Assembly (NCBI GenBank): GCA_964600075.1
Contig: CAZRIE010000033.1
Span: forward strand, 1 to 38,121
Direction of reading: 5' to 3'
From: CAZRIE01 sp964600075
Lineage (GTDB): Bacteria > Bacteroidota > Bacteroidia > Flavobacteriales > Flavobacteriaceae
DNA length: 38,121 nt
Shown: in pieces, positions 34,053-38,121 of the stretch
Layout of the letters: the number at the start of each line of letters is the position of its first letter
Position numbering within the stretch: the first letter of the stretch is position 1
Notes under the pieces: model-generated
Databases searched by the model: none
The model's input: only the letters and a program-made list of their open reading frames with translations
Told to the model about the DNA's origin: nothing
Program-made: the position numbers and the translations under genes

Positions 34053-34206
34053 TTAAGGATTTTTATATAGCGATTCAATTTCACATCAAGATACCCCTAC
34101 AAACAAAACTCTCGGTCGTACCTCTGTAATAGGTTGTAGGTCTAGGGAACAATTCCCTAATTTACTTCAACTTTAGAATAAGCTCTAATAATTTCAAGAA
34201 AAATAT

Positions 34207-35898
34207 TTAGTAACCAACTGCGGTATCATCGCCCCTTTTATCAGCACCACCTTCCAATTTACCGTCTGGAAGAATTCGAATGGCATCTACCTTTCCAATA
34301 ATGGGGGTGCGCTCTTCGTTAATTATATAGCCTTTTGACTTCAAGTTTTCTTTTAAACCTTCAGAAAAACCTTCCGTTTCAAAAATAACCATATCAGGCA
34401 ACCATTGATGATGGAACCTTGGTGCATTTACCGCTTCTTGCATACTCATATTAAATTCGTAACCATTCAAAATGGTTTGTGCAACTGCCGTAATAATGGT
34501 GGAGCCTCCGGGTGTACCAACAACCATCCAAAGCTTACCTTCTTTTTCTACGATGGTCGGCGTCATGCTACTCAACATCCGTTTTTCAGGAGCAATACTA
34601 TTGGCCTCGGCACCAATAAGTCCGAACATATTCGGCACACCAGGTTTGGAACTAAAATCGTCCATTTCATTGTTCAAGAAGAAACCAAGTTCGTCGCAAT
34701 AGAGTTTAGAACCATATGCTCCATTTAAAGTGACTGTTGCGGAAACCGCATTGCCTTCCGCATCGACGATGGAGTAGTGGGTGGTTTCCATACTTTCCGC
34801 CATCTTCACGCTTCCTTCCCAAATATCAGAAGATTTGGTGGCATTGTCAAAGGAAAAGTCAGTCATCCGTTCTTTCAAATAGGCATCGCTCAAAATTACA
34901 TCCAATGGGATATCGGTAAAATCGGGATCGCCCAGATAATAATTACGGTCTGCATAGGCACGACGGGACGCTTCGGTAAACAGTTGAATCGTCTTTTCTG
35001 AATTATGCCCAAAACCCGCCACATCATAGGGTTCCATCATCTTAAAAATTTGGTGCATTGTAACCCCTCCGCTACTAGGTGGGCTCATAGAAATAATTCT
35101 TAGGTCTTTATAGTTGAAAATGATGGGTTGCCTCCATTTTGCTTCATACTTGGCTAAATCTTCTTCAGTAATAAAACCCCCTTTTTCCTGTATGAAAGCG
35201 GTAAGTTTTTTTGCAGTTTCGCCTTTATAGAAGCCATCGCGCCCGTTTTTAACTATGCGTTGCATTGTCTGGGCCAAAGCAGGAAATTTCAATGTATCGC
35301 CAGCTTTACTGCCTATCGGAAATGTGGTGACATTATCATTCGCCTCTAAAATGAAATCTTTATATTTCGCAAACCGAGTGGCCTGATTTTCGGTTACCAC
35401 AATACCTTTTTCTGCCAATGCGATTACTGGGGCAAAGATTTCTTCCAAGGGTAAAGCACCAAATTTCTTATGGACTTCAATAATACCCGCAACCGTTCCA
35501 GGTACTCCAACCGCGGTAGCGCCCTTAGTGCTCATGTCTGGAATAACATTTCCGAGGGAATCCAAATACATATCCTTTTGTGCCGAAAGGGGTGCTTTTT
35601 CGCGGTAATCGAGGCCACCGATACCACCATCTGCCCTGCGGTAGACCATAAAACCCCCACCTCCAAGGTTTCCGGCAAAAGGGTAGGCCACTACTAACGC
35701 CATTTCAGTTGCTACCATTGCATCGAAGGCGTTACCCCCCTTTTTCATGATTTCCATCCCTATTTTAGACGCCTCTTCACGTGCGGAAACGACCATAGCT
35801 TTTTCCGCGACTAGACCCGTCGGTGTTGCAGGTTGTTTTTTGCATTGAATAAAAAGAACTAAGGTGAAAAGAAGCAGTAGAATTTTCCGATGTTTCAT
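34207..35898 (-). CDS. ggt: Gamma-glutamyltransferase (lipoprotein form)
   Basis: 563 aa N-terminal-nucleophile hydrolase that splits gamma-glutamyl bonds of glutathione and related peptides. It is made as one chain that should cut itself before Thr372 (ETTHYSIVD), giving a large subunit of 371 residues before signal cleavage and a small one of 192. Other landmarks are the lipobox FIQC (Cys19), AYPFAGNLGGGGFMV, MSPPSSGGVTMHQ, the lid loop LGFFLNNEMDDF, and VGTPGGSTIITAVAQ. The lipobox suggests membrane attachment in the periplasm or outer membrane, where soluble periplasmic forms are more usual. All catalytic residues appear intact. It is probably transcribed alone, 105 nt after the AcpH-like gene. 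Confidence 0.93.
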   Translation of the reverse strand: MKHRKILLLLFTLVLFIQCKKQPATPTGLVAEKAMVVSAREEASKIGMEIMKKGGNAFDAMVATEMALVVAYPFAGNLGGGGFMVYRRADGGIGGLDYREKAPLSAQKDMYLDSLGNVIPDMSTKGATAVGVPGTVAGIIEVHKKFGALPLEEIFAPVIALAEKGIVVTENQATRFAKYKDFILEANDNVTTFPIGSKAGDTLKFPALAQTMQRIVKNGRDGFYKGETAKKLTAFIQEKGGFITEEDLAKYEAKWRQPIIFNYKDLRIISMSPPSSGGVTMHQIFKMMEPYDVAGFGHNSEKTIQLFTEASRRAYADRNYYLGDPDFTDIPLDVILSDAYLKERMTDFSFDNATKSSDIWEGSVKMAESMETTHYSIVDAEGNAVSATVTLNGAYGSKLYCDELGFFLNNEMDDFSSKPGVPNMFGLIGAEANSIAPEKRMLSSMTPTIVEKEGKLWMVVGTPGGSTIITAVAQTILNGYEFNMSMQEAVNAPRFHHQWLPDMVIFETEGFSEGLKENLKSKGYIINEERTPIIGKVDAIRILPDGKLEGGADKRGDDTAVGY

Positions 35899-36003
35899 TT
35901 ATTTTGTAGGGTGCTAAGGTTCAGATGTAACGCTTACAAAAATAGAACGAGATTGCTTACCAGATTCCGAAAAATAGAGTGGATTTCTTTAACTTTTCGC
36001 AGT

Positions 36004-36588
36004 TTATAGCGAAATAAATTTCTGTTTTGAGAACACTTGAAGTTCCTCGAAAAAATCGGTAAACTCATTTTCAAACGTATCATAATGTTCCTCTAGGTCA
36101 AGAATAGCAAAATTCATTTTAGATTTATTCTTTGTTCTTCGGTTCATGCCGTTCAATACCTTTCCGATACCTTCCATTTTGGAATAATTAAAAATCCAAT
36201 TATCTGCAATCATATAGGGCATCATGCGTTTAACACCCTCTGGCAAAATTGTATAATTATCTTCTAACAAATCATAAAAATTCTCCACAAAAATAGCTAG
36301 CGGTGTTTCTGAATACAGTTCCCAGTTTTTGGCCAAAAAGTGATCATAGAAAATATCGACGATCACACGGCTATAATGACTGTAATTTTTATGAAGGCGC
36401 TTACTGCTTTTTTTGGGAATAGGATGCGTGTCGGTAAATGTATCGATTTGGCGGTGTAGCAGAATACCTTTTTGTACGCGCGCGGGTAAATGCTTGAATT
36501 TATTACCTCTAATGCTGTCGGCCATGAAATTGCCAAGGGTGATTTCGTCATCTCCAAAAGAGAGGTAAATATGTGCAAGAAAATTCAT
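36004..36588 (-). CDS. ACP phosphodiesterase-family (AcpH-like) protein
   Basis: 194 aa from Met at 36588. The family N terminus MNFLAHIYLSFGDDEITLGNFMADSIRG fixes the start; a longer reading from 36645 would run over the glmM promoter. Further landmarks are GILLHRQIDTFTDTHP, HYSRVIVDIFYDHFLA and MPYMIADNWIFNYSKMEGI, with the His/Asp set of the HD-like AcpH fold (PF04336). AcpH removes 4'-phosphopantetheine from acyl carrier protein in E. coli. Bacteroidota members are assigned by similarity only. It diverges from glmM with 73 nt between the starts. Confidence 0.87.
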   Translation of the reverse strand: MNFLAHIYLSFGDDEITLGNFMADSIRGNKFKHLPARVQKGILLHRQIDTFTDTHPIPKKSSKRLHKNYSHYSRVIVDIFYDHFLAKNWELYSETPLAIFVENFYDLLEDNYTILPEGVKRMMPYMIADNWIFNYSKMEGIGKVLNGMNRRTKNKSKMNFAILDLEEHYDTFENEFTDFFEELQVFSKQKFISL

Positions 36589-36634
36589 CAGTTCGAATTT
36601 ACAAATTGCAAACATAGTATTCAGTACAGACCTG

Positions 36635-36642
36635 TATATTTG
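36635..36642 (+). promoter_or_regulatory. -7 box of glmM
   Basis: TATATTTG, an exact TAnnTTTG match, lies 19 nt upstream of the glmM start. A TTG at 36606-36608 is 26 nt away, longer than the usual spacer, so the -33 element is unsure. Confidence 0.45.
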
Positions 36643-36661
36643 CAAAAACTTTTACAATAGG

Positions 36662-38050
36662 ATGACACTTATCAAATCAATTTCAGGAATACGGGGCACC
36701 ATTGGTGGAAAACCCGGAGATAACCTAACCCCAATAGATACCGTAAAATTTGCAGCTGCCTATGGTATTTGGTTGAAAGATTACTCCAAGAAAGACAAAC
36801 TTAAGGTGGTTATTGGTCGCGATGCCCGTTTATCAGGCGAGATGATACAGAATTTAGTGGTTTCCACATTGGTGGGCCTGGGCATTGATGTGATCGATCT
36901 TGATTTGTCGACAACGCCAACCGTAGAAATTGCTGTGCCAATGGAAAAGGCGGATGGCGGTATTATTCTCACTGCAAGCCATAACCCAAAACAATGGAAC
37001 GCCTTAAAATTATTGAACGAAAAGGGAGAGTTTTTAGATGCCGCTCAAGGAGCGAAAATCTTGGAAATCGCTGAAAACGAGAATTTTGATTTTTCGGAAG
37101 TCGATGATTTGGGTTCCATACTAAAAAACGATTCTTATATAGACATTCATATCGACGAAGTCTTAAACCTATCTCTAGTGGATGCCGATACAATTCGTAG
37201 GGCGAAGTTTAAAGTGGTCGTTGACGGTGTAAATTCAACTGGAGGTATTGCCATTCCCAAGCTATTGGAAGAATTAGGAGTCGAAGTAATAAAGTTGTAT
37301 TGCGACCCGACTGGACATTTCCCACATAACCCCGAACCTTTAAAGGAACATTTGGGCGATATCTGCGAACTGGTTGTAAAAGAAAAAGCCGATTTTGGGA
37401 TTGTCGTGGACCCCGATGTGGATCGTTTGGCGTTTATTGATAATACCGGCGAAATGTTCGGTGAAGAGTATACCTTGGTGGCATGTGCGGACTATGTCCT
37501 CGGGAAGACCAAAGGTAACACGGTCTCAAACCTTTCCTCTTCACGAGCCTTGCGCGATGTTACGGAGAAACATGGTGGCACCTACGAAGCTGTTGCTGTA
37601 GGTGAGGTAAACGTGGTAACGAAAATGAAAGCGAACAAAGCCATTATTGGAGGTGAAGGTAATGGTGGTATCATTTATCCTGAAAGCCATTACGGACGCG
37701 ATTCTTTGGTCGGTACGGCTTTGTTTTTAATGTTGATGGCCGAAAGAGGAGGGACAGTGGCCGAGCTCCGCGCCAGTTACCCATCTTACTTTATGAGCAA
37801 AAAGAAAATACAGTTGACTCCAGGGTTAGACGTGGATGGTATTTTAAAAGCTATGGCCGAGAAATATCAAAACGAGGAAATATCTACTATTGATGGAGTT
37901 AAAATCGATTTTCCGGAAAACTGGGTACATTTGCGTAAATCGAATACAGAACCGATTATCCGAATCTATACCGAAGCGAAAAGTCAAACAGAGGCCGATG
38001 GTATTGCAGACGGGATTATTGGTGAGATAAAAACAGTGGCGGGAATATAA
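36662..38050 (+). CDS. glmM: Phosphoglucosamine mutase-type phosphohexomutase
   Basis: 462 aa alpha-D-phosphohexomutase. Landmarks in order are SISGIRGTIGG, the active phosphoserine Ser106 in TASHNP, the metal loop DPDVDR (250-255), the sugar-specificity loop GEGNGG (about 336-341), and the C-terminal phosphate site RKSNTEPIIRIY. GlmM turns glucosamine-6-phosphate into glucosamine-1-phosphate for UDP-GlcNAc, needed for cell wall and lipid A. The substrate loop GEGNGG differs somewhat from the GEQSGH of proteobacterial GlmM, so phosphomannomutase or mixed activity is possible. The gene is complete and is followed by a hairpin. Confidence 0.9.
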   Translation: MTLIKSISGIRGTIGGKPGDNLTPIDTVKFAAAYGIWLKDYSKKDKLKVVIGRDARLSGEMIQNLVVSTLVGLGIDVIDLDLSTTPTVEIAVPMEKADGGIILTASHNPKQWNALKLLNEKGEFLDAAQGAKILEIAENENFDFSEVDDLGSILKNDSYIDIHIDEVLNLSLVDADTIRRAKFKVVVDGVNSTGGIAIPKLLEELGVEVIKLYCDPTGHFPHNPEPLKEHLGDICELVVKEKADFGIVVDPDVDRLAFIDNTGEMFGEEYTLVACADYVLGKTKGNTVSNLSSSRALRDVTEKHGGTYEAVAVGEVNVVTKMKANKAIIGGEGNGGIIYPESHYGRDSLVGTALFLMLMAERGGTVAELRASYPSYFMSKKKIQLTPGLDVDGILKAMAEKYQNEEISTIDGVKIDFPENWVHLRKSNTEPIIRIYTEAKSQTEADGIADGIIGEIKTVAGI

Positions 38051-38073
38051 TTCAGTTCAGAATGAAAATGAAC

Positions 38074-38099
38074 TACCCCGAGGCAGAGCCATCGAGGTA
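38074..38099. repeat. Imperfect GC-rich hairpin after glmM
   Basis: TACCCCGAGGC (38074-38084) pairs with GCCATCGAGGTA (38088-38099) around the loop AGA, with one mismatch and one bulged base. No T run follows, so it is not a standard terminator. The motif looks like the dispersed intergenic repeats seen in marine flavobacteria (from memory), but only this copy is in the window. Confidence 0.4.
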
Positions 38100-38121
38100 T
38101 CAAAATAAACGTAATTGATTC

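Noticed and set aside
34143..34159. Inverted repeat TAGGGAA-CAA-TTCCCTA between ggt and the unknown membrane protein
   Set aside because: It has no T run on the strand where ggt ends, so I cannot call it a terminator; an operator role has no support.
36589..36645. N-terminal extension of the AcpH-like protein
   Set aside because: The family N terminus starts at 36588, and the extension would cover the -7 box of glmM.

Overview
The window looks like a chromosomal segment of a marine-type flavobacterium (Bacteroidota, family Flavobacteriaceae). Supporting signs are the AT-rich sequence, the lack of clear Shine-Dalgarno sites, several promoters of the Bacteroidota form (TTG about 20 nt from TAnnTTTG), many lipoproteins with short lipoboxes, and lineage-typical proteins: the fused E1 alpha/beta ketoacid dehydrogenase, the M1-like/beta-barrel fusion, and the holA / HsdR_N / glycosyltransferase neighbourhood. 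No phage, IS element, CRISPR array, rRNA or tRNA was seen. Genus is not claimed.

Layout. 1-4.7 kb: surface lipoprotein, degenerate OmpA-like protein, exported DsrE protein and M20 amidohydrolase. 4.9-7.9 kb: PcrA/UvrD helicase (TTG start) and a DUF1080 lipoprotein. 7.95-8.5 kb: a gene graveyard in which a Crp/Fnr-type regulator and an NAD(P)H-binding protein, facing each other, have both lost their 3' halves and are joined tail to tail. 8.66-14.15 kb: esterase lipoprotein, YciO/Sua5-like protein, OmpA lipoprotein, glycosyltransferase, HsdR_N nuclease-like protein, DNA polymerase III delta and DoxX. 14.2-19.4 kb: a kinase/PLP-enzyme fusion and an M16 peptidase broken by two frameshifts and two stops. 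19.4-28.4 kb: the E1 fusion, then a probable uvrA / LOG / M1-like-barrel operon. 28.7-31.7 kb: a putative DNA-repair module (radical SAM protein plus DUF4130 partner) divergent from a LexA-like S24 regulator, with an array of four GGA-N5-TCC-type sites between them. 31.7-38.1 kb: GNAT, a GluR0-like ligand-gated potassium channel, an unknown membrane-anchored protein, gamma-glutamyltransferase, an AcpH-like protein and glmM.

The strongest candidate for a little-described system is 28.7-31.7 kb. The S24 regulator keeps an Ala-Gly bond and a Ser/Lys dyad, as in LexA and UmuD, so it could self-cleave on DNA damage. The site array covers the -7 box of the radical SAM operon and the promoter spacer of the regulator. 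This suggests a local SOS-like switch for a radical-SAM DNA-repair or DNA-modification pair. Genome maintenance is well represented elsewhere too (pcrA, uvrA, holA), but no similar sites were seen upstream of those genes.
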